Positions 20,710 to 30,561 of a stretch of DNA of 64,000 bases are shown piece after piece (the stretch's first letter is position 1; every line of letters starts with the position of its first letter). The position numbers and the translations under genes were made by a program. The stretch spans positions 85,326-149,325 of the forward strand of contig JACJWG010000013.1 in the NCBI GenBank assembly GCA_020637235.1, given 5' to 3'. The stretch is from Acidimicrobiaceae bacterium. Lineage in GTDB: Bacteria > Actinomycetota > Acidimicrobiia > Acidimicrobiales > Ilumatobacteraceae. Below the pieces are notes generated by a model. That model worked only from the letters and a program-made list of their open reading frames with translations, was not told the DNA's origin and made no database searches.

Positions 20710-22956
20710 ATGTCCGACCCACGCGTCCGCCTGCTCGGCATCCGCCACCACGGCCCCGGCTCGGCCCGGGCGGTGCGGCGCGTCCTCGAACAGGCACCAC
20801 CGGAGCTGGTGTTGCTCGAAGCACCGGCCGACGCCGAGCCGGTGCTCGCACTCGCCGCTCACGCCGACATGGCGCCACCCGTGGCGATGCTCGCCTACGT
20901 GACCGACCGACCCGAGCGTGCATCGTTCTCGCCGTTCGCCAGCTTCAGCCCGGAGTGGGTCGCGCTGCGCTGGGCACTCGATGCCGGCGTGCCCGTGCGG
21001 TGCATCGACCTCCCCACTCGGGTCGGCCTCGCCCACCGCAACGACGACCAGCTGACGCTCGGGCTCGACGGCACCGGTCGACCCGCTGATCCGCTGGCCG
21101 ATCTGGCGCGTGCCGCCGGCTACGACGACGCCGAGCGGTGGTGGGAGGACGTCGTCGAGCACCGGTCGCGGACCGACGACGGCTCGTTCGTGATGGCGCC
21201 GTTCGACGCCATCGCGGACGCGATGAACGCGGTGCGCGAGGTGTATCAACCGTCGGGCGAACCCGACGACGTCACCGAACAGCGGCGTGAGGCGCACATG
21301 CGCGCCGGCATCCGCACCGCGGCCGCCGACGGGTGCACCGACCTGGTGGTGGTGTGCGGTGCGTGGCACGTGCCTGCGCTCGGGCGGGCGTTCGACACGG
21401 GGCAGGCCCGGCGCGACGCCGCCACCCTGCGCGGTCTGCCGAAGGTGAAGTCGATGGTCACGTGGGTGCCGTGGACCCACCGTCGACTCGCATCCGCCAC
21501 CGGGTACGGGGCCGGGGTCACCGCACCCGGCTGGTACGACCACCTCTACACCCACGGTGGCGGCGACGTGATCGCTCGTTGGTTCGCCGACGCCGCCCAC
21601 GTGCTGCGTGCCGCCGATCATCCGGCCTCTGCGGCCGACGTGGTGGAGGCCACACGGCTGGCCGAAGCGCTCGCGGTGCTGCGTGGCCGTCCGCTGGCCG
21701 GTCTCGCCGAGGTGGACGACGCAGCCCGCGCCGTGTTCGGTCACGGCAGCGATCTGCCGATGCGCCTCATCAGCAGCGACCTCGTCGTCGGCAACCGCCT
21801 CGGACACGTGCCCGACTCGACACCGATGGTGCCGCTCGCCCGAAGCCTCGCGGCCGAGCAGAAGCGCTGCCGGCTGAAGCCCGACGGTGCACGAAAGGTG
21901 CTCGAGCTCGATCTCCGCCAGTCGTTGCATCTGCAACGCTCCCACTTGCTGCACCGACTGGCGTTGCTCGACATCCCGTGGGGACGCGAGACCGAGGGGC
22001 GGGGAAGCGCGGGCACCTTCCGCGAGACGTGGGAGGTGCGTTGGGAACCCGAGTTCGAACTCCGCGTCATCGAGGCGTCGGCGCTCGGTACCACGGTGGC
22101 CACCGCCTGCACCGCGAGTGTGCTGCAACGCGCGGGCGACACCGCGTCGCTCGGCGAGCTCACGGTGCTGCTCGAACGCTGCCTGCTCGCAGGGCTCGAC
22201 GACACGGTGCCGGCGATCCTGCGCCTGGTCGACGACCGGTCGGCGGTGTCGGCCGACGTCGCCCGTCTGATGGAGGCCGTGCCGCCGCTCGCCCGCACCT
22301 TGCGCTACGGCGACGTCCGCGCCACCGACGCCGGGGCGGTGCGTGCCGTGATCGGTGGGATCGTGGACCGCGTGGTCGCCGGGTTGGTGCCGGCGTGTGT
22401 GGGCATCGACGACGACGAGTCGGCGGCGATGGCCGGGCTCGTGCGCGACACCCAGTCGGCGCTCGCCCTGCTCGGCGATCGTGATCACCTCGCTGCGATG
22501 CACCGGGCGCTGGCCGAGGTGAGCGAACGCGAGCGGGTGCACGGCCTGTTGCACGGCGTGGCCACCCGACTCCTGGCCGACGCCCAGCTGTTCGGCCCCG
22601 GCGAGCTCGAGCGCCGGGTGAGTCGCCAGCTCTCGCCGGCCGTTGCTGCACTGGACGCCGCGGCGTTCGTCGAGGGGTTCCTCGGCGAGTCGGGTGCGGT
22701 GCTCGTGCACGACGACGTGCTGCTCGGCGCGATCGACGGCTGGCTCGCCACGCTCACGTCCGAGGGGTTCACGCAGGTGCTGCCGGTGGTGCGGCGCACC
22801 TTCGCGTCGTTCGAGGCCGCCGAACGCCGTGCGATCGGCGAGCGGGTGCGCACCGGCGCGGCGCCCGCCACGCATCGCGTCGAGCACCGACTCGACCCCG
22901 CTCGCGTGGCCGCCGGGCTCGCCACGGTCGCCGCGTTGCTGGGCAGGCGGTCGTGA
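20710..22956 (+). CDS. DUF5682-like large protein of the MoxR-VWA operon
   Basis: 748 residues starting MSDPRVRLLGIRHHGPGSARAVRRVL, the characteristic DUF5682 opening, with the IRHHGPGSA motif. This region resembles the TraB/EreA fold (His pair near the start, PELVLLEAP soon after, and later VVVCGAWHVPAL). The second half is long and helical. Members accompany SWIM, MoxR and VWA genes; the biochemical role is not established. Its TGA overlaps the GTG of the VWA gene. Confidence 0.82.
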   Translation: MSDPRVRLLGIRHHGPGSARAVRRVLEQAPPELVLLEAPADAEPVLALAAHADMAPPVAMLAYVTDRPERASFSPFASFSPEWVALRWALDAGVPVRCIDLPTRVGLAHRNDDQLTLGLDGTGRPADPLADLARAAGYDDAERWWEDVVEHRSRTDDGSFVMAPFDAIADAMNAVREVYQPSGEPDDVTEQRREAHMRAGIRTAAADGCTDLVVVCGAWHVPALGRAFDTGQARRDAATLRGLPKVKSMVTWVPWTHRRLASATGYGAGVTAPGWYDHLYTHGGGDVIARWFADAAHVLRAADHPASAADVVEATRLAEALAVLRGRPLAGLAEVDDAARAVFGHGSDLPMRLISSDLVVGNRLGHVPDSTPMVPLARSLAAEQKRCRLKPDGARKVLELDLRQSLHLQRSHLLHRLALLDIPWGRETEGRGSAGTFRETWEVRWEPEFELRVIEASALGTTVATACTASVLQRAGDTASLGELTVLLERCLLAGLDDTVPAILRLVDDRSAVSADVARLMEAVPPLARTLRYGDVRATDAGAVRAVIGGIVDRVVAGLVPACVGIDDDESAAMAGLVRDTQSALALLGDRDHLAAMHRALAEVSERERVHGLLHGVATRLLADAQLFGPGELERRVSRQLSPAVAALDAAAFVEGFLGESGAVLVHDDVLLGAIDGWLATLTSEGFTQVLPVVRRTFASFEAAERRAIGERVRTGAAPATHRVEHRLDPARVAAGLATVAALLGRRS

Positions 22957-24158
22957 GCGGCGGCGCGCCCGCCCGGGTGCACGAGGGCGAGCGTCTCCGG
23001 CGGTGGCGGTTGGTGCTCGGCGCCGGCGAACCGCAGCAACCCGACGGCACCGGCGTGCAGCTGCAGGGCGACGACCAGCGCATGGACGCCGCACTCAGTG
23101 CGCTGTACGACGCGCCGCCGCCGGGCCAGCGTCAGGGCAGGCGGCGGAGCCGTGCCGGCGGGCTCGCTGCGTCGGCACCCAACGTCGCCCGATGGCTGGG
23201 CGACATCCGGCGCTACTTCCCGACGGGCGTGGTGCAGGTGATGCAGCGCGATGCGATCGACCGTCTGGGCATCCAGCACCTCCTGCTCGAGCCCGAGATG
23301 CTCGAGGCGCTCGAGCCCGACGTGCACCTCGTGAGCACCCTGCTCGAGCTGCAGCACCTGTTGCCCGACACCACCCGCGCGACGGCTCGCAGCGTGGTGG
23401 GCACGGTGGTGCAGCGCCTCGAGCAGCGGCTCGGTCAGCCGACGGTGCAGGCGGTGTCGGGTGCGCTCGCGCGCACGGCGCGCACACGGCGGCCGAGGCA
23501 CGGCGACATCGACTGGGACCGCACGGTGCTCGCCAACTTGAAGCATTACCAACCCGACCTCCGCACCGTGGTGCCCGAGCGTCTGGTCGGCTACTCGCGC
23601 CTCGGACGGGCGGTGCGCCGCGAGCTGATCATCGCGATCGACCAGAGCGCTTCGATGGGCGACAGCATCGTGTACGCGGGCGTGTTCGGCGCCGCACTCG
23701 CCTCGATCCGCTCGCTGCGCACCCGGGTGGTGGCCTTCGACACCGCCGTCGTCGACCTGAGCGATCACCTCCACGACCCGATCGAGGTGCTGTTCGGCGT
23801 GCAACTCGGTGGGGGCACCGATCTCGACCGAGCGATGGCCTACTGCCAGTCGCTCGTCGAACGTCCCGACGACACCGTGCTCGTGGTGATCAGCGACCTC
23901 CACGAGGGCACACCGGGCGGCAACTACGTGGCCCGCCTGGCGGCGATGGCCCGGTCAGGGGTGCGGTGTGTCGCGCTGCTGGCGCTGTCCGACGAGGGTG
24001 CGCCGTCGTTCGACCACACCGCGGCCGAGGCGCTGGCCGCCGCCGGCGTGCCTGCCTTCGCCTGTACCCCCGATGCCTTCCCGGGTCTGATCGCCGCGGC
24101 GATCGACCGACGCGATCTGGCGTCGTGGGCGAGCGACGCCGGCCTCGTCACCCGCTGA
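22953..24158 (+). CDS. VWA-domain protein, partner of the MoxR ATPase
   Basis: 401 residues; the GTG start overlaps the previous stop. A helical N-terminal half (about 1-220) precedes a von Willebrand A domain with a complete MIDAS: D230-x-S232-x-S234 in AIDQSASMG, T289 in LGGGTD, and D315 in VVISDLHEG. The metal site should therefore bind Mg2+ and a ligand. In known pairs MoxR remodels a VWA protein or its client. It ends the operon, 9 bp from the convergent chemoreceptor gene. Confidence 0.9.
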   Translation: MSGGAPARVHEGERLRRWRLVLGAGEPQQPDGTGVQLQGDDQRMDAALSALYDAPPPGQRQGRRRSRAGGLAASAPNVARWLGDIRRYFPTGVVQVMQRDAIDRLGIQHLLLEPEMLEALEPDVHLVSTLLELQHLLPDTTRATARSVVGTVVQRLEQRLGQPTVQAVSGALARTARTRRPRHGDIDWDRTVLANLKHYQPDLRTVVPERLVGYSRLGRAVRRELIIAIDQSASMGDSIVYAGVFGAALASIRSLRTRVVAFDTAVVDLSDHLHDPIEVLFGVQLGGGTDLDRAMAYCQSLVERPDDTVLVVISDLHEGTPGGNYVARLAAMARSGVRCVALLALSDEGAPSFDHTAAEALAAAGVPAFACTPDAFPGLIAAAIDRRDLASWASDAGLVTR

Positions 24159-24167
24159 GGTGTTGCG

Positions 24168-25793
24168 TCAGGAGGCGCGGATCGTGGACAGGAAGCGCTC
24201 CACCTCGTGCTGCAGCGACGTCGACGCGTCCGACATCGTGGCGACGGCGCCGGCGACGTCGCCCGTGGCGCGCTCGCTCGAATCGGCCGCACGCGTCACC
24301 TCGACGATCGCGGTCGCCACCCGACGCGTGCCGGACGCCGCCTCTTCGACGCTGCGCGTGATCGCCCCGGTGGCGCTCGCCTGCTGGTGCACCGCACCGG
24401 CGATGCCGGCCGCCACCTCGTCCAGTTCGGCCACGGTGGACGAGATCGTGTCGATCGCCGACACGGCGGCGTGGGTGGCCTGTTCGATCTCGGCGATCTG
24501 ATGGGCGATCTCGTCGGTCGCCTTCGCCGTCTCGGCTGCCAGCGACTGCACCTCGTTGGCCACCACGGCGAAGCCCTTGCCCGCTTCACCCGCGCGGGCC
24601 GCCTCGATCGTCGCGTTCAGTGCGAGCAGGCGGGTCTGGCCGGCGATGCCGTTGATCAGCTGCACGAACGGGCCGATGCGGGTGACCGCCTCGGCGAGGG
24701 CGCCGACGGTGTGGTTCGTGGACTGCGCATCCGCGGCGGCACGCGTCGCGATCGTCGAGGTGCTCGATGCCTGCCGGCCGAGCTCGCTGATCGACTGGTC
24801 CAGTTGGGCGGTGGCGGCCACCACGTGTTCGATGTTCTTCGACACGGTGTCCGCAGTGGCGACCACCGATGCGGCCTGCGCGACCGTGCTGCGGGCGACG
24901 TCGCCGAGCACGTCGACGGTTCGCTCGAGGCGGTTCGCAGTGTCGGCCACCTCGTGCACCACCTGCTGCACGTTGGCCTCGAACCCGGCGGCACGATCGA
25001 TCACCGCTTGGCGGCGGTCGGCCGCGTCGCGGGCGAGTCGGGCCTCGTGCTCGGCGTGCGCGGTGTTCTCCTGCAGTTCGGCGGTCAACGTCTCGAGTCG
25101 CGCCGCGTTCTCACGAGCGAGCACGGTCTGACGTTCGGCCTCCGCCGCCTTGGCCTCCACCTCGGCGACCACCTCGGCCAGCCGGTACTGGGTCTGCTCG
25201 GCGAAACGCCAGAACACCAGCACCACCGCCACCAGTGCCAGCACGAACGCCGCGTGGATCGACGCCCACAGCAGCGGCTTGTTCTGCGCGGCGGCGTGGT
25301 TGAACACACTGTCGGGCGCGATCAGGGTCATCCCGACGTGGTGCACGGCGACGAACGCGACGGCGATCACGAACGCCTTGATGTCCTGGTAGAGCGCGAT
25401 CAGCGGCACCATCACGAAGAACGTGAAGTGGGCTTCGATCACCCCGCCGGTGAAGTGGACCAGCACGGCGTCGGCCACCAGCAGCCCGAGGCACGTGGCG
25501 ATCGTGCACCACTCGCGGATCGGCAGCCGGCTGCCGAGCACGGCCAGGGCCGCGACCGGCATGGTCTCGGCGATCGCGTGCGCCGGGGAGTAGCCGCGCA
25601 CGAGCGCCACCGCCAGCACGGCCGGCACGTGGCACCAGAGCACGGTGAGGATCACCCGGTGACGCTGCTGCCAGGCGTCGTCGGCGAGGGCGAGGCCACG
25701 TGGCAGCAACTGCAGCACCCGGCGCCATCCCGGCTCGGGGTCGCCGGCCTGGCGGCGCGCTCCGGTGAACACCTCGGACGTGACACTGGTCAT
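24168..25793 (-). CDS. Methyl-accepting chemotaxis protein
   Basis: 541 residues. The N-terminal third has about six hydrophobic segments (HRVILTVLWCHVPAVLAVALV through ASIHAAFVLALVAVVLVFW) and no large outside domain, so it may sense membrane or internal signals. A coiled coil follows (about 205-260), then the signalling domain with the conserved hairpin tip ..RLLALNATIEAARAGEAGKGFAVVANEVQSLA. The C-terminal tail ends ..VERFLSTIRAS without an NWETF-like CheR pentapeptide. No che gene is nearby. The ATG at 25793 follows GAGAGG. Confidence 0.92.
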   Translation of the reverse strand: MTSVTSEVFTGARRQAGDPEPGWRRVLQLLPRGLALADDAWQQRHRVILTVLWCHVPAVLAVALVRGYSPAHAIAETMPVAALAVLGSRLPIREWCTIATCLGLLVADAVLVHFTGGVIEAHFTFFVMVPLIALYQDIKAFVIAVAFVAVHHVGMTLIAPDSVFNHAAAQNKPLLWASIHAAFVLALVAVVLVFWRFAEQTQYRLAEVVAEVEAKAAEAERQTVLARENAARLETLTAELQENTAHAEHEARLARDAADRRQAVIDRAAGFEANVQQVVHEVADTANRLERTVDVLGDVARSTVAQAASVVATADTVSKNIEHVVAATAQLDQSISELGRQASSTSTIATRAAADAQSTNHTVGALAEAVTRIGPFVQLINGIAGQTRLLALNATIEAARAGEAGKGFAVVANEVQSLAAETAKATDEIAHQIAEIEQATHAAVSAIDTISSTVAELDEVAAGIAGAVHQQASATGAITRSVEEAASGTRRVATAIVEVTRAADSSERATGDVAGAVATMSDASTSLQHEVERFLSTIRAS

Positions 25794-26034
25794 ACGATCG
25801 ACCTCTCCCTCTGTCGGACGACGCCGTCGGGACCACCGCCCGGGCCCGGCTGCTCCGGTCGACCGTCCGTGCGTCCGGCCGGCTGTCGACCAGGTGAGGC
25901 GCCGTACGACACCGACGTCCCTGCTCAGCGCCGTCGCGGTGTCGCGAATACGGCGATCGCCCGATGTGCCGACCTACCTCAGAGGCGCACGCTGGTGGAT
26001 GCAGGAGCCCCCACGAACCCCATCGGAGCCACCC

Positions 26035-26256
26035 GTGTTCACCTTCCTCGAGCTCACCGTCCACCAGCAGGTCGCCACCGACCGTCGACGCCGCTTCCGC
26101 GACGCCGGCCGTCGCAGCCGACGCCACCGCGCCCCGGTGGCGCCCGATCTGATCCGCACCGCCGACCTCGTGCCGACCGTCCTCCCCGTCGTGTCGAGCG
26201 GATCGGCGGTGCGGGTCGACCCCGCGCCCGCCTCGTCGGTCGCCGTCGGCGGCTGA
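26035..26256 (+). CDS. Small basic hypothetical protein
   Basis: The GTG at 26035 has GGAG about 7 nt upstream and opens a 73-residue frame. It begins with an amphipathic segment (FTFLELTVHQQVATDRRRRFRDAGRRSRRH) and ends in a Ser/Val-rich tail. An ATG at 25999 in frame would add 12 residues. I do not recognise it. It fills the gap between the chemoreceptor and the LuxR-family regulator, and could be chance in this GC-rich sequence. Confidence 0.4.
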   Translation: MFTFLELTVHQQVATDRRRRFRDAGRRSRRHRAPVAPDLIRTADLVPTVLPVVSSGSAVRVDPAPASSVAVGG

Positions 26257-26314
26257 ATCCGTGGCACCGTCGGTCGGGGGCGGCGACGCGCACCCCGTCG
26301 GTACGATGCCCGGT

Positions 26315-29062
26315 GTGCTGACGGGTCGCATCGGGCTCAGCCCGGCGATGATCGGCCGGTCCGGGGCGTTGCACCGGCTGCGGGCGCTCATCGACCAGGC
26401 CGACGACCAGAGTTCCGACCTGCCCGCGGTCGCGCTGGTGGTCGGCGAGGCGGGCATCGGCAAGACCCGACTGGTGCGCGAGGCGCTCGACGAGCTCGCG
26501 CCCGAGGTGCTCGTGCTCGCCGGCGCCGCCGAACCGGGTTCGCTGTCGCGGTCGTTCGACCTCGTCGCCCAGCTGGCGCCGGCGGGGAGCAGCCAGCCCG
26601 CCGCCGACGCACTCACCCGCATCACCGACGCGGCGTCTCCCGCCGACGGCGACCCGCGCACGGTGGTGGTGGTGGCCGACGACCTGCACTGGATCGACGC
26701 CGAGAGCGCAGCCTTCCTCGACGACCTCGCGCGCCGGCCGCTGCCGTCGGTGATGATCGTCGGGACCTACCGCCCGAGCGACCTGCGGCGAGGGTCTCCG
26801 GGTGGCGACCTGGTGTCCCGGTTCGAGCGTCGCAACGAGGTCGAGCAGCTCCGGCTCGAGCGGCTCGACCGTCACGAGGTGGGGGCGATGATGACGGCGA
26901 TCTCGTCGGTCACGTCGGCCGCGCCGATCTCGTCCGCAGCGGTCGAGGCGGTCACACGGCGCAGCGGCGGGGTGCCGTTCGTGGTGGAGGAACTCATGAG
27001 GTGCATCGACGCCGACGCGTGTGGCGGCGAGGTGTTCGACGTGCAGCTGCCGTGGTCGCTCGAAGAGGCCGTCCGGCACCAGCTCGCCGACCTGTCGCAG
27101 GTCGAGCGCACCGTCGTCGACGCGCTCGCGGTGTTGGCCGAACCGTCGGGGTTCGAGGTGCTCGCCTCGGCCACCGGGCTCACCGACGACGACCTGCTGT
27201 CGGGGTTGCGTCGGCTGATGGAGCGCGAGGTGGTGGTGGAGCTGCGCGACGACCGGCTCTGGTTCCACCACGCGCTCATGGCCGACGCCGTGCAACATCA
27301 ACTGCTCGGCCGCGAACGACGTCGGCTGCACGAGCGCTGCTTCGACACCCTCGCCCGGCTCGTCCCCGACGACCATGCAGGTCTCGTCCGTCACGCGATC
27401 GGTGCGGGTCGCTACGACGAGATCGTCCCGATCGCCCGTCGCGGCGCGCGCGACTACCTCGATCGTGGCGCGTCGTTCCAGGCGTTGCGGCTCGCGTGCG
27501 AGGGTCTCGCCGAGGAACCCGCCGAGGTGGAGCTGCGCGCCGTGGCCACCGAGGCGGCGTGGCGGCTCGACTTCGCCGACGAAGCGCTCGACCACGCGCG
27601 CCGGTGGCGCGAGCTCGCGCCGGGTGAGCGCGACCGGATCGATGCGCAGCGGTACGTCGGCCGGCTGCTCCACGAACTCGGCGACGAGACGGGGACCCAG
27701 GCCTCGATCGACGAGCTCGCGCTCGCCGCCGCGCGCTTCGAACACGAGGGTGCGCTCGCCGAGCAGGCACGTGCCGAGGCCGCGGTCGCACAGTTGCTCA
27801 TGCTGCGCCACGACGCCGCGGCGATCGAGTGGGCCGAGCGGGCCATCGAACACGCCCACGACGCCGGCGACCGCGCCGTCGAGGTGCAGGCGAAGGTCGA
27901 GCGGGCGAGCACCTTGCTCATGCGTGCCACCCGTGACGAGGCGCTCGCAGCGCTGCAGGAAGCCGTCGCCGGTGCGGCGGCGATCGGCGACGGGGTGCTG
28001 CGTGCCCGGGCGATCAACAACATGATGGAGCTGCTGCCACCCGCGGCCCCGGAGACAGCGGCGCTGCGTCGCGAACTGCACGACGGAGCGGCCGCCGTGG
28101 GACTCGACAAGCTCGGCGGGGCGAACATCAGCTGGCTCGATGCGATCGCAGCGCAGGCGGAGGGCGACATGGCCGAGTTCCGGCGGCTGCTCGATCTGTG
28201 GTCGTCCGGGCTGCGTCCGTCGTTCGCCCACGCCATCGCTCGTCCCGAGCAGGCATACCTCGCGCTCGAGGAAGGCCGCCTCGCCGACGCGGCCGCACAG
28301 ATCGCCGAGATCGACGACGACACCGACGACGGGCATCGCACCCATCCGCTCACGTTGCGGCTGCTGCTGGCAGGTCTGCGGCGCGACACGGCCACCGCCC
28401 GCGAGATCTGGGCGCGGTTGGCGATCCACGGGACGCCGGTGCCCGACGGCTGGAGCGTGGCGTCGACCGTCGTCGACGACGTCGCCGCCGCACTGGCCGC
28501 CGGACTCTCGCCCGACGAGGTGCGTGCCGGGTTCGACGGGCCGGTGCTGGCTGCCCAGCCGGCCGTCGAACGCATCCGTCCGGCGGTCGACGGCCTGCTC
28601 CACCTGGCCGAACAGCGTCCGGCCGAGGCGGTCGTCGCGCTGCGACGGGCCCTCGACACGGCACCGCGCGACGTCACCCGCCCGGTGCAGGGACTGCTCG
28701 AGACGGCGCTCGCCCAGGCACTCCTGCACGCCGGCGATCGTGCCGGCGCTCGGCGGGCGATCGACGCGGCACTCGAGTCGCTGGCCCGCTGGCCCGGGTG
28801 GCGGCGCGACCGGGCCGAGGCGCTCGCCGCGCGGCTCGAGGGGTCGGCGCTGCGGTCCACCGATGCCCTCACCGCACGCGAGTCCGAGGTCGCGGCGCTG
28901 ATCGCCGAAGGGCTCACCAACGGCCAACTCGCGGAGCGGCTGTTCATCTCGCCGAAGACCGCGTCGGTGCACGTGTCGAACATCCTCGCCAAGCTCGGCC
29001 TGTCCACCCGCGCCGAGATCGCTGCGTGGGAGATCCGCCGCCGTCTGCCCACCGGCAGCTGA
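26315..29062 (+). CDS. LuxR-family regulator with AAA/STAND ATPase
   Basis: The GTG at 26315 is chosen because the -10 box TACGAT (26302-26307) overlaps the upstream ATG at 26306; this gives a leaderless 915-residue protein. The N-terminal AAA_16-type ATPase has IGRSGALHRLRALID and Walker A GEAGIGKT (residues 44-51), Walker B VVVVADDLHWID near 125, and a winged-helix/TPR middle. The C-terminus carries the LuxR HTH (LTARESEVAALIAEGLTNGQ then LFISPKTASVHVSNILAKLG). Such LAL regulators are usually activators responding to an unknown ligand. The target is unknown. Confidence 0.9.
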   Translation: MLTGRIGLSPAMIGRSGALHRLRALIDQADDQSSDLPAVALVVGEAGIGKTRLVREALDELAPEVLVLAGAAEPGSLSRSFDLVAQLAPAGSSQPAADALTRITDAASPADGDPRTVVVVADDLHWIDAESAAFLDDLARRPLPSVMIVGTYRPSDLRRGSPGGDLVSRFERRNEVEQLRLERLDRHEVGAMMTAISSVTSAAPISSAAVEAVTRRSGGVPFVVEELMRCIDADACGGEVFDVQLPWSLEEAVRHQLADLSQVERTVVDALAVLAEPSGFEVLASATGLTDDDLLSGLRRLMEREVVVELRDDRLWFHHALMADAVQHQLLGRERRRLHERCFDTLARLVPDDHAGLVRHAIGAGRYDEIVPIARRGARDYLDRGASFQALRLACEGLAEEPAEVELRAVATEAAWRLDFADEALDHARRWRELAPGERDRIDAQRYVGRLLHELGDETGTQASIDELALAAARFEHEGALAEQARAEAAVAQLLMLRHDAAAIEWAERAIEHAHDAGDRAVEVQAKVERASTLLMRATRDEALAALQEAVAGAAAIGDGVLRARAINNMMELLPPAAPETAALRRELHDGAAAVGLDKLGGANISWLDAIAAQAEGDMAEFRRLLDLWSSGLRPSFAHAIARPEQAYLALEEGRLADAAAQIAEIDDDTDDGHRTHPLTLRLLLAGLRRDTATAREIWARLAIHGTPVPDGWSVASTVVDDVAAALAAGLSPDEVRAGFDGPVLAAQPAVERIRPAVDGLLHLAEQRPAEAVVALRRALDTAPRDVTRPVQGLLETALAQALLHAGDRAGARRAIDAALESLARWPGWRRDRAEALAARLEGSALRSTDALTARESEVAALIAEGLTNGQLAERLFISPKTASVHVSNILAKLGLSTRAEIAAWEIRRRLPTGS

Positions 29063-29077
29063 CGCCCGGCGAGCGGG

Positions 29078-29608
29078 TCAGGTCGCGAGGTCGTCGGGCA
29101 TCCGGGTCGGGTGGGTGTCGGGGACGCCGAGCCGGGCGATGTCGTCGGCACGGTCGGGATGGGAGTCGAGCAACGTGCCGACCCGCCCGCCCTCGAAGCA
29201 CGTGCTCGTGAACCCGGGCGCCATCGTGCACCCGAACAACGCCCACCGCCCGCCCGGCACCAGCTCGCCGGCCTGCCACGTGCCGGCCGGGATCACGTGT
29301 TGCACACGCTGACCGGCGAGCACGTCGGCACCGAGCACAACCTCGGCCGACGAGCCGTCGGGGTGCAACACGACCAGACGGATCGGGTCGCCGCCGTAGA
29401 AGTGCCACGTCTCGTCGGCGGTGAGCCGGTGGAACAGCGAGCGGCTCGGTGGTTCGGCGCTGTAGAGCCCGATCATCGCCGTACCGACCGGACCGCCGTC
29501 GGGGAGTTCCGTCGCGCTGCGATGCGTGCTGACGAAGAACGTGTCCTCGACCGGCAGCCGGGTCATGCCGAAGTGCTCGACCAGCGCCGCCACCGTCGGG
29601 TCGATCAC
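29078..29608 (-). CDS. Cupin-like protein, DUF985 family
   Basis: The GTG at 29608 overlaps the CorA-like stop (GTGA), giving 176 residues. The beta-barrel motifs SLFHRLTADETWHFYGGDPIRLVVLHPDG, QHVIPAGTWQAGEL and ALFGCTMAPGF fit DUF985/cupin_5. The catalytic role of this family is uncertain. Coupling to a metal transporter gene may be coincidence. Confidence 0.85.
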   Translation of the reverse strand: MIDPTVAALVEHFGMTRLPVEDTFFVSTHRSATELPDGGPVGTAMIGLYSAEPPSRSLFHRLTADETWHFYGGDPIRLVVLHPDGSSAEVVLGADVLAGQRVQHVIPAGTWQAGELVPGGRWALFGCTMAPGFTSTCFEGGRVGTLLDSHPDRADDIARLGVPDTHPTRMPDDLAT

Positions 29609-30510
29609 AACCAGTCCCGGCGACGGAACACCCGGTACAACACGGCGCTCAGCGCCGCCATCATCGCCAGGGCGAGTGGATAGCCGAGGGTCCAGCTCAG
29701 CTCGGGCATGTGCTCGAAGTTCATGCCGTAGATGCCGGCGATGAGCGTCGCCCCGAACACGATCGAACCCCACGCGGTGAGCTGCTTCATCACGAGGTTC
29801 ATCTGGTTCGACATCACGGCGAGGTGGGCATCGACGGCGTTGCCGAGCAACTCGCGTTGTTCGTCCACCACCTCCACCACCCGCAGCATCCGGTCGTAGA
29901 GGTCGCGCGCCAGCACCAGCGACTCGCCGGTGATGCCGGCGACCTCCTGGCGGCTGATCGCGCCGAGCACCTCGCGCAGCGGCATCACCACACGGCGCAG
30001 GTGGAGCAACTCGCGGCGGAGGGCGAACAGGCGGGCTTGCACCTCGCGCTCGGTGCGGGCCGTCGCGCTGGCGAAGATCTGCTCCTCCACCGACTCGACC
30101 TCGTCCTCGATCTCGTCGGTGCGGTCGAAGTAGTCGTCGATCAACACGTCGATCAGGCTCATCAGCAGCAGCGCCGCCGTGGGGTCGTCACCGGCTCGAC
30201 GGTCGAATCGTTCGACGGTCTCGTCCGGGTCCCAGTCGTTCGCCCGGCCGTCGTGGTGACGGATGGTGACCAGCCACCCGGGGCCGAGGTACATGTCGAT
30301 CTCGGTGAGCGCGGCCGAGAACGCCACGACGTACGCATGGTCGGGGTAGCGGCGCAGCATCGGGCGGGCCGACTGCCGGTGCGCCTCGTCGAAGGTGTTG
30401 GGGTTGAGCCCGAACTGCGCGGCCACCTCGTCGAGTTCGGCCGAGATCGGATCGACCAGGTCGATCCAGAGCACCTGGCCCTGGTCTCCGTACCGGCGCT
30501 CGTGGATCAT
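29605..30510 (-). CDS. CorA-like magnesium/divalent cation transporter
   Basis: 301 residues. A soluble N-terminal domain and long helices precede two C-terminal membrane segments. The signature YGMNF (GMN) ends the first, and a basic RRRDWL tail closes the protein. The length is typical of short CorA homologues. It should form a pentameric channel in the membrane. The ATG at 30510 is divergent from the Nfu gene, with 51 bp between. Confidence 0.9.
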   Translation of the reverse strand: MIHERRYGDQGQVLWIDLVDPISAELDEVAAQFGLNPNTFDEAHRQSARPMLRRYPDHAYVVAFSAALTEIDMYLGPGWLVTIRHHDGRANDWDPDETVERFDRRAGDDPTAALLLMSLIDVLIDDYFDRTDEIEDEVESVEEQIFASATARTEREVQARLFALRRELLHLRRVVMPLREVLGAISRQEVAGITGESLVLARDLYDRMLRVVEVVDEQRELLGNAVDAHLAVMSNQMNLVMKQLTAWGSIVFGATLIAGIYGMNFEHMPELSWTLGYPLALAMMAALSAVLYRVFRRRDWL

Positions 30511-30561
30511 GCACGGCGCAGGCTACGGGCGAGCGCGGTCCGGGCGGTAACGTCTGCGCCC

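Noticed and set aside
25794..26034. A promoter or non-coding RNA in the 241-bp gap between the chemoreceptor and the small ORF
   Set aside because: No stable hairpin, -35/-10 pair or conserved motif stands out.
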